Shown in pieces: positions 9,575 through 17,500 of a stretch of 64,000 bases of DNA; position 1 is the first letter of the stretch; each line of letters begins with the position of its first letter. Source of the DNA: an uncultured Lachnospiraceae bacterium (lineage in GTDB: Bacteria; Bacillota; Clostridia; Lachnospirales; Lachnospiraceae); the NCBI GenBank assembly GCA_947246015.1, contig CAMXQE010000001.1, positions 1-64,000 on the forward strand, in the 5' to 3' direction. A program made the translations under genes and the position numbers. The notes under the pieces were generated by a model. It made no database searches. It was given only the letters and a program-made list of their open reading frames with translations, and was not told the origin of the DNA.

Positions 9575-9877
9575 ATGAAAAAAGAAAAAGAATCTGCTTA
9601 CAAATTCCGTCAGGAACCAGTGCCATATTGTGGGCGAAGACACAGATATATTGACTATTTCAGACAGCCTAAGCTTGGGATGGTAAGACGTCTTAATTGT
9701 GAACCTGGAAAATATGGGTATGATTGTGAAGACTATTTTTCTGTAAACAAATATAAAGAGCAATATCTTCCATGGGGTTGGGACGACAGAGAAAGACATC
9801 TTGACCGGTGTTGGAAAACTTCATTTAAGGTAAAAAAACAATGGGAAAAACACGCGCATAAAAAGCGGTCTTGCTAA
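9575..9877 (+). CDS. Hypothetical basic, aromatic-rich protein
   Basis: A 100-residue basic protein (many Lys/Arg, Tyr, Trp) with four cysteines, preceded by GAGGAGG 8 bases before the ATG. The Trp/Arg cluster YLPWGWDDRERHLDRCWK near residues 64-82 is distinctive. I do not recognise the family; nucleic-acid binding would fit the charge, but that is a guess. It follows the 9176 gene on the same strand after 66 bases. Confidence 0.6.
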   Translation: MKKEKESAYKFRQEPVPYCGRRHRYIDYFRQPKLGMVRRLNCEPGKYGYDCEDYFSVNKYKEQYLPWGWDDRERHLDRCWKTSFKVKKQWEKHAHKKRSC

Positions 9878-9988
9878 AGGAAAAGATAATAGAAAGATAA
9901 AAATTGCATTAAAACATTGCGAGCAGGATACAACCTGCCTAAAATCATGGTCTGAACTTTTAAAAATGTCTTTGGCAAGGGGGACAGT

Positions 9989-10144
9989 TTAAGCTCTTAC
10001 TCGTCTTTTTGCCAAAGTGATTTGCGACTTATATCTTTCTGAATTTTCTTTTGATTCAAAGGTATTAATTGTTTCTCGTAACTTATGCAATGTTGAATCA
10101 ATCTGCCTTTTTGCTTCAATTAAATCTTCCTTTGTGTATTCCAT
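9989..10144 (-). CDS. Small conserved helical protein, possibly truncated
   Basis: Encodes 51 residues starting MEYTKEDLIEAKRQIDSTLH and ending KSQITLAKRRVRA. A very strong site, GAGGAGGGGAG, lies just before the ATG. I recall this as a widespread small Firmicutes protein whose usual form continues with a further hydrophobic helix after the RRV/RRI position; here a TAA ends it, so the copy may be truncated. Cytoplasmic, coiled-coil-like, function unknown. Absent from a 60-codon ORF scan. Confidence 0.6.
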   Translation of the reverse strand: MEYTKEDLIEAKRQIDSTLHKLRETINTFESKENSERYKSQITLAKRRVRA

Positions 10145-10196
10145 AGCTCCCCTCCTCAAAAACTAATTTTTTCCTGTTCTACATACTGGAAATTTT

Positions 10197-10358
10197 CTAT
10201 TTCTTTTTATCCTTCAAGAAAATTCCCAAGCTCATAAATACAGCACTGATAATACCCAAAATAATAATCATTACATTGGACATATCAAAATCTATGTAAT
10301 TAAGGACAACTATAAAGAATAGAATCAGATACCCTAACAGCATTAAAAATTTTTGCAT
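10197..10358 (-). CDS. Small two-helix membrane protein
   Basis: A 53-residue protein of two hydrophobic helices (from FLMLLGYLILFFIVV, and from VMIIILGIISAVFM) with a Lys-rich tail DKKK. The ATG at 10358 is chosen because GGAGG lies 7 bases upstream; a longer frame from 10421 lacks a ribosome site. It lies in the islet of small genes; function unknown. Confidence 0.5.
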   Translation of the reverse strand: MQKFLMLLGYLILFFIVVLNYIDFDMSNVMIIILGIISAVFMSLGIFLKDKKK

Positions 10359-10435
10359 ATTTCGCCTCCAACACCGATTTATCACTGAATTTATTATATT
10401 GCTTCTATCCAGTAATAACAATATTTATTTAATTC

Positions 10436-10510
10436 TTATTCCCCGAAAGCAAACTTATATCCGATTCCTAAAACTGTCTTTATGTAGGTGGGATTTTGGC
10501 TGTCCGTCAA
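10436..10510 (-). pseudogene. C-terminal tail of an OmpR-type response regulator
   Basis: In one minus-strand frame the last 24 residues read LTDSQNPTYIKTVLGIGYKF and then AFGE before a TAA. This is the wing and end of an OmpR/PhoB DNA-binding domain. Everything upstream (receiver and most of the winged helix) is missing and is replaced by a sigma-factor fragment in another frame. It is a deletion scar. Confidence 0.7.
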
Positions 10511-10540
10511 GACGGAACCGGAAAAGGGCAGAGATAAGCC

Positions 10541-10652
10541 GCCGTCTGCTCTGTTCCCGCCATGCGTTGATAGCGGCATAACGTATCACAACTTTGCAGA
10601 ATCCGTTGAAAGTATACATAATGTGTTCCTTGTATGCTTCTGTGCAAGCCAT
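10541..10652 (-). pseudogene. N-terminal fragment of an integrative-element sigma-70-like factor
   Basis: Starts at an ATG after the leader GTGTGGGAGAAAGGGGGAA and reads MACTEAYKEHIMYTFNGFCK, then VVIRYAAINAWREQ. This matches the start of the small sigma-70-like factors carried by Tn1549-type conjugative transposons as I recall them. The similarity stops after about 37 residues and the frame runs on through response-regulator sequence (to a stop at 10455), so it is a chimeric remnant. Confidence 0.65.
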
Positions 10653-10680
10653 AGAAAGTTCCCCCTTTCTCCCACACTAA

Positions 10681-10932
10681 ACATTGTATGATTTTCATCT
10701 TTTCTAAATTTATAACAGTATGACACATTGAATAGATTTTTATATCACCTATCTTTATTCATTATTTTCTTTAAACCAGAGTATTTAAACAATCCATCTT
10801 CCGTACAATACAAGTACAAATTTCCGCCGCCTTTCATCACCGGCATACGAAATGACGGGCTTTGTTCCGGGTAAAACCGTTGAAACCAGATACGGTCATC
10901 ATATACATACGCAGGTTGTCAATGGAAAGCTG
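10681..10932. other. Unexplained non-coding stretch
   Basis: No supported gene. Short open frames on the minus strand (for example one ending GLFKYSGLKKIMNKDR) have no start signal and are probably debris. It separates the accessory islet from the HlyD gene. Confidence 0.4.
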
Positions 10933-12276
10933 TCAAAACTCCATCACCGCCGCTCCATTCCCCAACTCCCCATCACTCTCCACCACCACCTTCATATCGC
11001 TTTCCAGCAAATCATCCATCACCGCTGCCTTATCTTCATTCCCGTCCAACAGACGCACCTGCAATTTTCTGACGCAAAGCTCCGTTCCCAGTATCCCGTT
11101 TTTTTCTTCCACTACATAAATATAATTCATATCACCGTCATTATGCAACGCCTGCTTGGAAATAACAAAATCATAAATTTCCGATGTGGAAACCACCTCC
11201 ATGACACCTTCCGTCCGTCCCTGTGCCACTCCCTTTTCTAACCATATCGTTACCGTATAGCTTCCGTTTTCCTGCACGATAGAATCAATCACCTCATCCA
11301 CTTCCTCCGAACTGCCTGGAAAACTAAGATGCACCCGGTCCCCCGTATGTACCATGGATTTATCTTCCTGCGAAACTACAGTCCGGAAAACCAAACTGCT
11401 CTGTGTATCCGCATAACACATCACAGCGCCCTCTCCCATCCGCGTCCCCGCCTGCAGCATCACCTCCAGAACCGTCCCTTCCTGCTCAGCCGCTACTCTG
11501 CCCTCCTGTTCTATCAGTTCCTTCCATGTCTCAATCTTATGCTCCCTTGCCTGTACCTGCCCAACGGAAGAAAAACTGGCGCTGTATGCGCCCTCCACCT
11601 GATTCCTCACACTTTGTGCATCCTCCATGCTTCTGGCAGCTTCTTTCAAAACTTTCTCTTTCTCGTACCCTGCTTCTTCAATTGCCCTCTGCCTGTCTTT
11701 AATCTCCCTGTCAATACGTGTCCTTTCATCCGCCCATGCAATCCAAACCTCATCCGGCGCATCTTCCTGCGGAATCCGGAACATGTGTGTATTCATATCT
11801 TCCTCTGCCTGCTCCAGCAAAACCGTTTCTTCCGCAATCTTCCGGTCCAGCTGCGCTGCCATGATATTATAATCCTCTGCGGCACGGGCCGCCTCTGTCG
11901 CCGCATCCTTCTTCTCCGCCTGTATCTGTGCCTGCCACACCCGTTCTTCCGCTTCCAGCAGACTAAGCTGCATCTCCAAATCCTCTAAATCCACTTCATA
12001 GAGGACTGTCCCCGTTTCTATCTGCTCTCCGGCTGCCACACAAACCTTTTTCACCAGCAGCCCTTCCATACCAGTAACTGCCTGTGCATTTACCGCTTCC
12101 ACCGTTCCCTCTGACGAAAAGGAATTTTGTATGGATGCAGCCGTAAAATAACTCCATCTTATCCTCGGCATCTTACTGACATAGATTATTCTTGACACAA
12201 ATGTCATAATCAGCATTGCCGCCATAAAAATACCGAACCCCATCCACAGTTTTTTCTTTGACTCCATACCTTTCAT
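10933..12276 (-). CDS. HlyD-like membrane fusion/efflux adaptor protein
   Basis: One N-terminal transmembrane helix (about residues 10-30), a lipoyl-like half motif (EGTVEAVNAQAVTGMEGLLV), a long coiled-coil hairpin (about 90-215) and a barrel domain with VVSQEDKSMVHTGDRVHLSF. This architecture is that of periplasmic-adaptor-like proteins, which in Gram-positives are extracellular parts of ABC exporters. The start at 12276 (GGAGG 5 bases upstream) is chosen; 12267 and 12288 are also possible. It is last in an operon with two sugar-type permeases and a solute-binding lipoprotein, an unusual combination. Length 447 aa. Confidence 0.8.
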   Translation of the reverse strand: MKGMESKKKLWMGFGIFMAAMLIMTFVSRIIYVSKMPRIRWSYFTAASIQNSFSSEGTVEAVNAQAVTGMEGLLVKKVCVAAGEQIETGTVLYEVDLEDLEMQLSLLEAEERVWQAQIQAEKKDAATEAARAAEDYNIMAAQLDRKIAEETVLLEQAEEDMNTHMFRIPQEDAPDEVWIAWADERTRIDREIKDRQRAIEEAGYEKEKVLKEAARSMEDAQSVRNQVEGAYSASFSSVGQVQAREHKIETWKELIEQEGRVAAEQEGTVLEVMLQAGTRMGEGAVMCYADTQSSLVFRTVVSQEDKSMVHTGDRVHLSFPGSSEEVDEVIDSIVQENGSYTVTIWLEKGVAQGRTEGVMEVVSTSEIYDFVISKQALHNDGDMNYIYVVEEKNGILGTELCVRKLQVRLLDGNEDKAAVMDDLLESDMKVVVESDGELGNGAAVMEF

Positions 12277-12320
12277 CCCCACCTCCATGCTGCCTGCCCC
12301 GGCACATACTCCCACACTCC

Positions 12321-13199
12321 CTATTTTTTCATGCCGACATAAGTAATCCCTTCTTCCAGTGCATCCTGTCCCAAAGCAAAGACAAACAATGCCGGAATCA
12401 GCACTGCAACAGATACAGCAAATGCAAATCCCGCCTGTTCTATTGTAAGCTGCGGCAGATACAAAGACAGCGGCCAATCCCTCTGCTCCTCAAGAAATGC
12501 CATCGGCTGCTCCACCAGATTCCAGTATTCCAAAAACCCCAGAACCATCGCCGCCTGAATCCCCGTCCTGCCAAGCGGCAGACCGACAAAAAGAAATATC
12601 TGCATCTCCCCCGCCCCATCCAGCCGGGCAGCTTCCAAAACTTCCTTTTCTATCTGTGTAAATCCCCTGTACATAAGGAACACCGGAAAGGTAGAAAAAA
12701 CCGCAGGCAGAATGACAGATGCAGGCTCACCGTATAACCCCAGTTTCTGCACAACCAGATACTGCGGAAGCAGCATCACCTGAAAAGGAAGCAGCATCAA
12801 TACTACATACAGCCCGAATAACACATCCCTGCCCGGAAAGCGAAAAGCAGCAAACGCCCATGCCGAAGGCAGCCCAATGAAAAGCTGTCCTGCCAAAATC
12901 GCCGCTGTCATACCCACCGTATTCCAAAACAACTGATAAAATGACGGAGAAGCAATAAATACCCTGTAACAATGCTCTATGGTAGGATAGAGCGGAACCA
13001 AATGCCATTTTGCATAACCGCCGCCCCCGTTCATCACGGGAGACAGCAGCTGCCGTAACTCCATATCATCCATAACAGCCCCTGTCGGTATCAGAACCAA
13101 AGGCAGGCAGACAAGTACTGCCGCTGACAGGCAGATTATGCGTGCCATCCATGCCCCTGCGTATCTCTTACTTTTTCCTTCCATTTCCCTTTTTTCCAC
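12321..13199 (-). CDS. Carbohydrate-type ABC permease (MalG-like)
   Basis: About six transmembrane segments and the EAA loop EKEVLEAARLDGAGEMQIFL, which docks to the importer ATPase. Placed second among the two permeases of this operon, as MalG-type proteins usually are. A GTG start at 13199 (AGGA 8 bases upstream) is used; an ATG at 13184 is an alternative. The start region lies at the end of a long purine-rich tract. No ATPase gene is nearby, so a shared MsmX-like ATPase is presumed. Length 292 aa. Confidence 0.85.
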   Translation of the reverse strand: MEKREMEGKSKRYAGAWMARIICLSAAVLVCLPLVLIPTGAVMDDMELRQLLSPVMNGGGGYAKWHLVPLYPTIEHCYRVFIASPSFYQLFWNTVGMTAAILAGQLFIGLPSAWAFAAFRFPGRDVLFGLYVVLMLLPFQVMLLPQYLVVQKLGLYGEPASVILPAVFSTFPVFLMYRGFTQIEKEVLEAARLDGAGEMQIFLFVGLPLGRTGIQAAMVLGFLEYWNLVEQPMAFLEEQRDWPLSLYLPQLTIEQAGFAFAVSVAVLIPALFVFALGQDALEEGITYVGMKK

Positions 13200-13380
13200 T
13201 TTCCCTTTCCTATTTTTCTTTTCCCATTTTCCTTTTTCTTTTTCTCATTTTCCTTTTTTCTTTTTCTCATTTTCCTTTTTTTCCTATTTCCCTTTTTCTC
13301 ATTTTTCTATCTTCTTTTTTCATATTCCCATTTTTTCATTCTCTATTTCTGCTTTCCCACCTGCTTCTTTTCTTTCATTC
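13200..13380 (-). repeat. Polypurine tract between permease genes
   Basis: About 180 bases that are almost all A and G on the minus (coding) strand, built of imperfect copies of GGAAAATGAGAAAAA. It contains several ribosome-site-like GGA stretches and ATG triplets before the permease start. No protein is supported here. Confidence 0.7.
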
Positions 13381-13397
13381 CTGTGCCCCTGTGCTGT

Positions 13398-14324
13398 CTA
13401 TCCCGCATCTGCTTCCAGCCGTTTCTGTAAAATCAGGCATAAAACAAGCAGTACCGCCGACAGCAGCACCGTCAATGCCGCCATCTGGTCAAATTCCAGT
13501 TTCAGATACCAATTTTGCAGCAAATGCTGTAAAAAATATATGTTCTCCTGCGGATAACTGCCCGCGGCCATCCATATTTCCCTATAACTTCTGAAAATCT
13601 GTAACACAGACAGCATCCCTATGGTAAAAAAACTTCCGGCAAGCTGCGGCCGGATGACATAATGCCACCGCTGCCATCTGCCTGCACCATCCACCGCCGC
13701 AGCTTCTTCCACCTCTTTAGGCAGTCCCGCAAGTCCTGCCAGCCATAATATCATCATATAACCTGTATTTTTCCAAAGAAAACTCCCTATGACCACCGCC
13801 AATGCTCCTTTGGAATTCAGATAATCCGTTCCCGTAAATGCAGTCCCCCCGCCAGCCCGCTCTAAAACAAAAGAAAGCACACCATTAATCAGCCCCTGCT
13901 TATCCACCAGAATCCGCAGCACCAAAACCATTACCGCCGCCGGTACTGCCATAGGCACCAGCAAAGCGGATACCAGTTTCCGCCTCGCAGTAAGCCTCCG
14001 CATCAAAAGCGCCAGAATCAGGCTTATGCCCATTAAAAGCGGTACTCCTGCTGCCATATAATATGCCGTATTCCGAACCGCCCTTAAAAATGCTGCATTG
14101 TTCCATACCGCACGGTAATTCTCCATTCCGACAAAAGCATGGTTGCCTGCTTTAAAAAAGGAACGCCTTACCACTTCCAAAAACGGAAGCAGATAAAAGA
14201 GAAGAACACCCAAAAACCCCGGCAATAAAAACAAAAGCCTTTTGATTCCGGATTTCCTGCATACGGATTTTTTAAGTTCTCCGGACTTCTTATTCCTCCA
14301 TTTCAATTGCCATTTTTCCCGCAA
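13398..14324 (-). CDS. Carbohydrate-type ABC permease (MalF-like)
   Basis: Six transmembrane segments beginning at LLFLLPGFLGVLLFYLLPFL and an EAA loop, EVEEAAAVDGAGRWQRWHYV, mark a sugar importer permease. The best start is a TTG at 14324 with AAGGAG 9 bases upstream, overlapping the solute-binding gene by 35 bases; no in-frame ATG is available near the first helix. It would pair with the permease at 12321 and the lipoprotein at 14290. Length 308 aa; the basic N terminus is longer than usual. Confidence 0.85.
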   Translation of the reverse strand: MREKWQLKWRNKKSGELKKSVCRKSGIKRLLFLLPGFLGVLLFYLLPFLEVVRRSFFKAGNHAFVGMENYRAVWNNAAFLRAVRNTAYYMAAGVPLLMGISLILALLMRRLTARRKLVSALLVPMAVPAAVMVLVLRILVDKQGLINGVLSFVLERAGGGTAFTGTDYLNSKGALAVVIGSFLWKNTGYMMILWLAGLAGLPKEVEEAAAVDGAGRWQRWHYVIRPQLAGSFFTIGMLSVLQIFRSYREIWMAAGSYPQENIYFLQHLLQNWYLKLEFDQMAALTVLLSAVLLVLCLILQKRLEADAG

Positions 14325-16590
14325 CCTTATCCGCTCCTTCCCTCGGCGTAAGTTCCCCGCCCAAAACCTGCAGACCGATATTCCTTACCGTTTCTTCCAG
14401 CATAGAGCCGGAACGGTAACAGCAGGAAACTTCTTCCATAAGCTGATAAAGCCATTGCTTTTCTTCCTCCGCAGGCCAGCATATCTCATTATATATTATT
14501 TCGATTCCCTTATCGTCAAAACCGAGGACCTGGGCAAATTCATGATTATCAATATCCAGTATCGATTCCACGGATTCCTTCCGGATAGGAACGCCTCCTG
14601 AATAGCTTCCCTGCAGCCACCACTTATCCATCATTTTCTCCGATAAAAGCAGATTCATAAATTCTTCTGCCAGCTCCGGCTGCGCCGCCTGCTCACAGAT
14701 TCCCGTAACGGTATTTGCCCAGAAAACAGCTTCCGCCTGCCCGGTATACTTTCCAAAAATCACCTCATCCTCTACACCTTCTTTGCTCCCCCGGTCACGG
14801 AACGCCGACAATTTCATATGGATAGATGACATGCCGAATACCATATTATCCAAAACCCCAAACTGTGCCCAGTTTGCGCCAATTCCCCAATAATCAATAT
14901 ACTGACCGTCAGTTACCCTTACCATGTCCTGCTCATCAGGAGCATGGTATTGTAAAATGCCCTGCTGCCATTTTTCCCTTGCATCCCCTTCCAATCCGGC
15001 ACAGTCAAGCTCCCAAAGCGTGAGCGCAGCCTGATAAAATTCTTCTATTTTTCCGGTATCCAGACTGCCGTCTTCCCTTGTCCACGCAGGCAGACACACC
15101 GGAATCAACTGGTTTAACAAATCCTCCCCATATGGCGTATACAAAAGCGGTCCTTCCGGATGCTCCTCCCTTGCCCGCTCCATTCCTGCCACAATGTCTG
15201 CAAGCCCGTCCTCTCCATCCAGATATTTCTTCTCACTCAGCCAGAGCGGAAGATATACCGACATGGGTACGCTGTATATTTTCCCGTCTTCTGTCATCCG
15301 CATCCCCTCCACAATATTCCAGTACAATGCTTCTTCTTCCTTATAAGGTGAAAGGAAGCCATCCAGCTCCTTCAATACACCCTTTCCGGCATACTGCTCT
15401 ATATCCATACCATCCAGTATGATAATGTCCGGCGCCTCACCAGCCAGCAGCTTTGTATTCAGATTTTTCAGCGCATCTTCTTTGCTGACTGCATTATCAC
15501 CGTCCATACCTGTTTCATATTTTACCAAGACCTCCGGATGCTCCTTTTGGAAAAGCTGTCCTGCATAACGGATGCGCCCGTTTTCTTCCAGACTGAATAT
15601 CACAAGCTCCTTTTCCGGTTTTGCCGGAAGTGTTTCGTCATAATACATTTCTACCATATGATTTCCGCTGAAATATACGCGGAATTCCTCATTTTCCAGC
15701 ACTTGAAGCGCCTTTGGCGTATACTGGCTGTCTCCGAGGGAAACCATCCGTCCATCCGCTATCTGCTCAATGACCGAGCCATCCCATATGTAGCGGTAAA
15801 GTCCTGTACGACATGCAAAATATAAAATCCCGTCCTTTGCCGCAAGCACAACCCTTCCGCTCTGATGGGAAGCCAGAAACTCATCTACCGCACTGTTCCT
15901 GTCCAGGAGCTTTTCTCCCGCACAGTCATAGAGATATGCCTTTTCTTTGTCAATCGCAATCATGGTATCCTCTAAAAAGGCAAATTCATACACCTGCCCT
16001 GCCGTCTGGAACAGACTCATCACTTCCCCGCTTTCCGCATCGATACCATATACACAGGAAGCAGATGCCGCATACAGCCTTCCTTCCGGTGAAAAAGCAA
16101 AATATTCCAGATTCGTTCCCTTCCGGTAATCCGTACCATAAAGTTCCAGTGGATGCCTCCCGCCTTCTTCATCCACATAATAATACAGATACCGTAATTC
16201 TCCTTCCTCCGCAAACTCCTCGTATTCCTCATTGGAAGAGAACTTCGGACGGTAGCTGAAGAAAACGGCTCCCTCATCCGACACGGCAATGGAAAACTTT
16301 GCATTGATATTGGAATTTTCTTCCCAATTCCAGTTTTCCCTGCTCACAGTACCATCGGCATCCACGCGGGTCAGCTCCGTATCCCCGCCAAACAGATAAT
16401 AGCCTCCGTCCGCCAGCGGATGCATATACGTATATCCGGAGCCTGCCATCTCCACGTCCCTGTCGGCATATCTCCCCATCGGCGTTTCTTCTTCCCTGCT
16501 GCCGCAGGCAGCAGACAAAGCCATACAAACCACAAACAGCACACACAGATACCATTCCTTATGAAATAATTTCTTCCTGCCTAATGCCAT
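14290..16590 (-). CDS. Lipoprotein: propeller-like region fused to solute-binding protein
   Basis: A signal peptide with lipobox ends at Cys29. Residues about 35-320 consist of repeated YLF/LYA/YLY strand blades (for example FAFSPEGRLYAAS and AAKDGILYFACRTGLYRY) that look like a beta-propeller. From about residue 328 a family 1 extracellular solute-binding domain follows (EKELVIFSLEENGRIRYAG, APDIIILDGMDIEQYAGKG). The 766-residue length is nearly twice that of a normal binding protein. It leads the operon with two permeases and the HlyD-like protein. ATG at 16590 (after GGGGGAG) is used over a TTG at 16614. Ligand unknown. Confidence 0.82.
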   Translation of the reverse strand: MALGRKKLFHKEWYLCVLFVVCMALSAACGSREEETPMGRYADRDVEMAGSGYTYMHPLADGGYYLFGGDTELTRVDADGTVSRENWNWEENSNINAKFSIAVSDEGAVFFSYRPKFSSNEEYEEFAEEGELRYLYYYVDEEGGRHPLELYGTDYRKGTNLEYFAFSPEGRLYAASASCVYGIDAESGEVMSLFQTAGQVYEFAFLEDTMIAIDKEKAYLYDCAGEKLLDRNSAVDEFLASHQSGRVVLAAKDGILYFACRTGLYRYIWDGSVIEQIADGRMVSLGDSQYTPKALQVLENEEFRVYFSGNHMVEMYYDETLPAKPEKELVIFSLEENGRIRYAGQLFQKEHPEVLVKYETGMDGDNAVSKEDALKNLNTKLLAGEAPDIIILDGMDIEQYAGKGVLKELDGFLSPYKEEEALYWNIVEGMRMTEDGKIYSVPMSVYLPLWLSEKKYLDGEDGLADIVAGMERAREEHPEGPLLYTPYGEDLLNQLIPVCLPAWTREDGSLDTGKIEEFYQAALTLWELDCAGLEGDAREKWQQGILQYHAPDEQDMVRVTDGQYIDYWGIGANWAQFGVLDNMVFGMSSIHMKLSAFRDRGSKEGVEDEVIFGKYTGQAEAVFWANTVTGICEQAAQPELAEEFMNLLLSEKMMDKWWLQGSYSGGVPIRKESVESILDIDNHEFAQVLGFDDKGIEIIYNEICWPAEEEKQWLYQLMEEVSCCYRSGSMLEETVRNIGLQVLGGELTPREGADKVAGKMAIEMEE

Positions 16591-16675
16591 ACTCTCCCCC
16601 GCTTCCTTCACCAACTTCTCTTATACCTATTGTTCATTTTCCATAATATTATTATAATAAACAAAAACTCGAAAT

Positions 16676-16731
16676 AACTTCTAAATAACCCAAGCTAAAC
16701 TTCTACAAATAACTTCCTGATTTTAGAAGTT
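16676..16731. promoter_or_regulatory. Repeated AACTTCTA sites between divergent operons
   Basis: AACTTCTA occurs at 16676 and 16698 (22 bases apart), a variant AACTTCCT at 16711, and the inverse TAGAAGTT at 16724. Read on the minus strand the first two are TAGAAGTT repeats just upstream of a TATAAT (16651-16656) for the lipoprotein operon; on the plus strand TATACT (16751) serves the response regulator. Spacing by about two helical turns suits an OmpR-type regulator. Confidence 0.5.
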
Positions 16732-16790
16732 ACTTTGAGACTTATTATGGTATACTATATTGCAGCAAAACACATCCGGCGGGGAAACAT

Positions 16791-17480
16791 ATGAACATCC
16801 TATTAATCGAAGACGACAAAGAACTGTGCCGCGCACTCTCCTGCCAGCTTGAACAGGAAGGGCACAGCACAGACTGCTGCCATAACGGCAGCGAAGCGAG
16901 ACTTTATATCCGGCAGGGAATTTACGACCTTATTTTACTGGACTGTATGCTGCCGGAAGAAGACGGCATTCATATCCTGAAAACCATGCGTGCAGAAGGC
17001 AATCTGACTCCCGTTATCATCCTTTCCGCCCTGGGTGAAGTGAATGACAGGGTCAACGGACTGAATGCGGGCGCCGACGATTATCTGGTGAAACCTTTCG
17101 CCTATTCGGAATTGTCCGCCAGAATCGGCTCCCTGTTCAGGCGCAGAGACGCTTTCCGTGAACCCGTACCTGCTTTCGGCGACCTTTCTTTGGATATCAG
17201 GGAAAACAAACTGTTCTGCAAAGACAGAAACTGCTCCCTTTCCCAAACGGAAAGCGAGTTAATGCGCCTGCTCCTACAGGCAGGAGAAACAACTACCAAC
17301 CGTACTGTTCTGCTCCACAAGATTTGGGGACTGGACACTTCTGTGGAAGACAGCAATCTGGATAACTATATCTATTTTCTGCGCAAGCGGCTGAAGACAC
17401 TGGAAAGCAGCGTCTGCATCGTAAACAGACGGGGATTCGGATACCGGCTGGAATACCGGGCTGACATCCCCCTTGCATAG
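16791..17480 (+). CDS. OmpR/PhoB family response regulator
   Basis: Receiver domain with acidic pocket EDD (residues 7-9), phosphoacceptor Asp51 (LLDCMLP) and Lys101, then a winged-helix DNA-binding domain ending RRGFGYRLEY. Length 229 aa, normal. It is divergent from the propeller/solute-binding operon and is followed after 20 bases by its kinase. The repeats at 16676-16731 are its likely binding sites, so it probably controls the transporter operon; that link is inference from position. Confidence 0.93.
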   Translation: MNILLIEDDKELCRALSCQLEQEGHSTDCCHNGSEARLYIRQGIYDLILLDCMLPEEDGIHILKTMRAEGNLTPVIILSALGEVNDRVNGLNAGADDYLVKPFAYSELSARIGSLFRRRDAFREPVPAFGDLSLDIRENKLFCKDRNCSLSQTESELMRLLLQAGETTTNRTVLLHKIWGLDTSVEDSNLDNYIYFLRKRLKTLESSVCIVNRRGFGYRLEYRADIPLA

Positions 17481-17500
17481 ATTCAGGGTATCATAGAAAT

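Noticed and set aside
6126..10652. Possible intact conjugative element or prophage
   Set aside because: No integrase, relaxase, coupling protein or structural phage gene is present; only fragments and cargo-type genes.
10507..10728. A 73-codon minus frame containing YGLHRSIQGTHYVYF
   Set aside because: It is an out-of-frame reading of the sigma-factor fragment at 10541-10652.
11329..11988. A 219-codon plus-strand frame
   Set aside because: Antisense to the HlyD-like coding gene, no ribosome site, low-complexity product.
13138..13594. Ser/Phe-rich plus-strand frames across the purine tract
   Set aside because: They only reflect the pyrimidine-rich complement and have no start signals.
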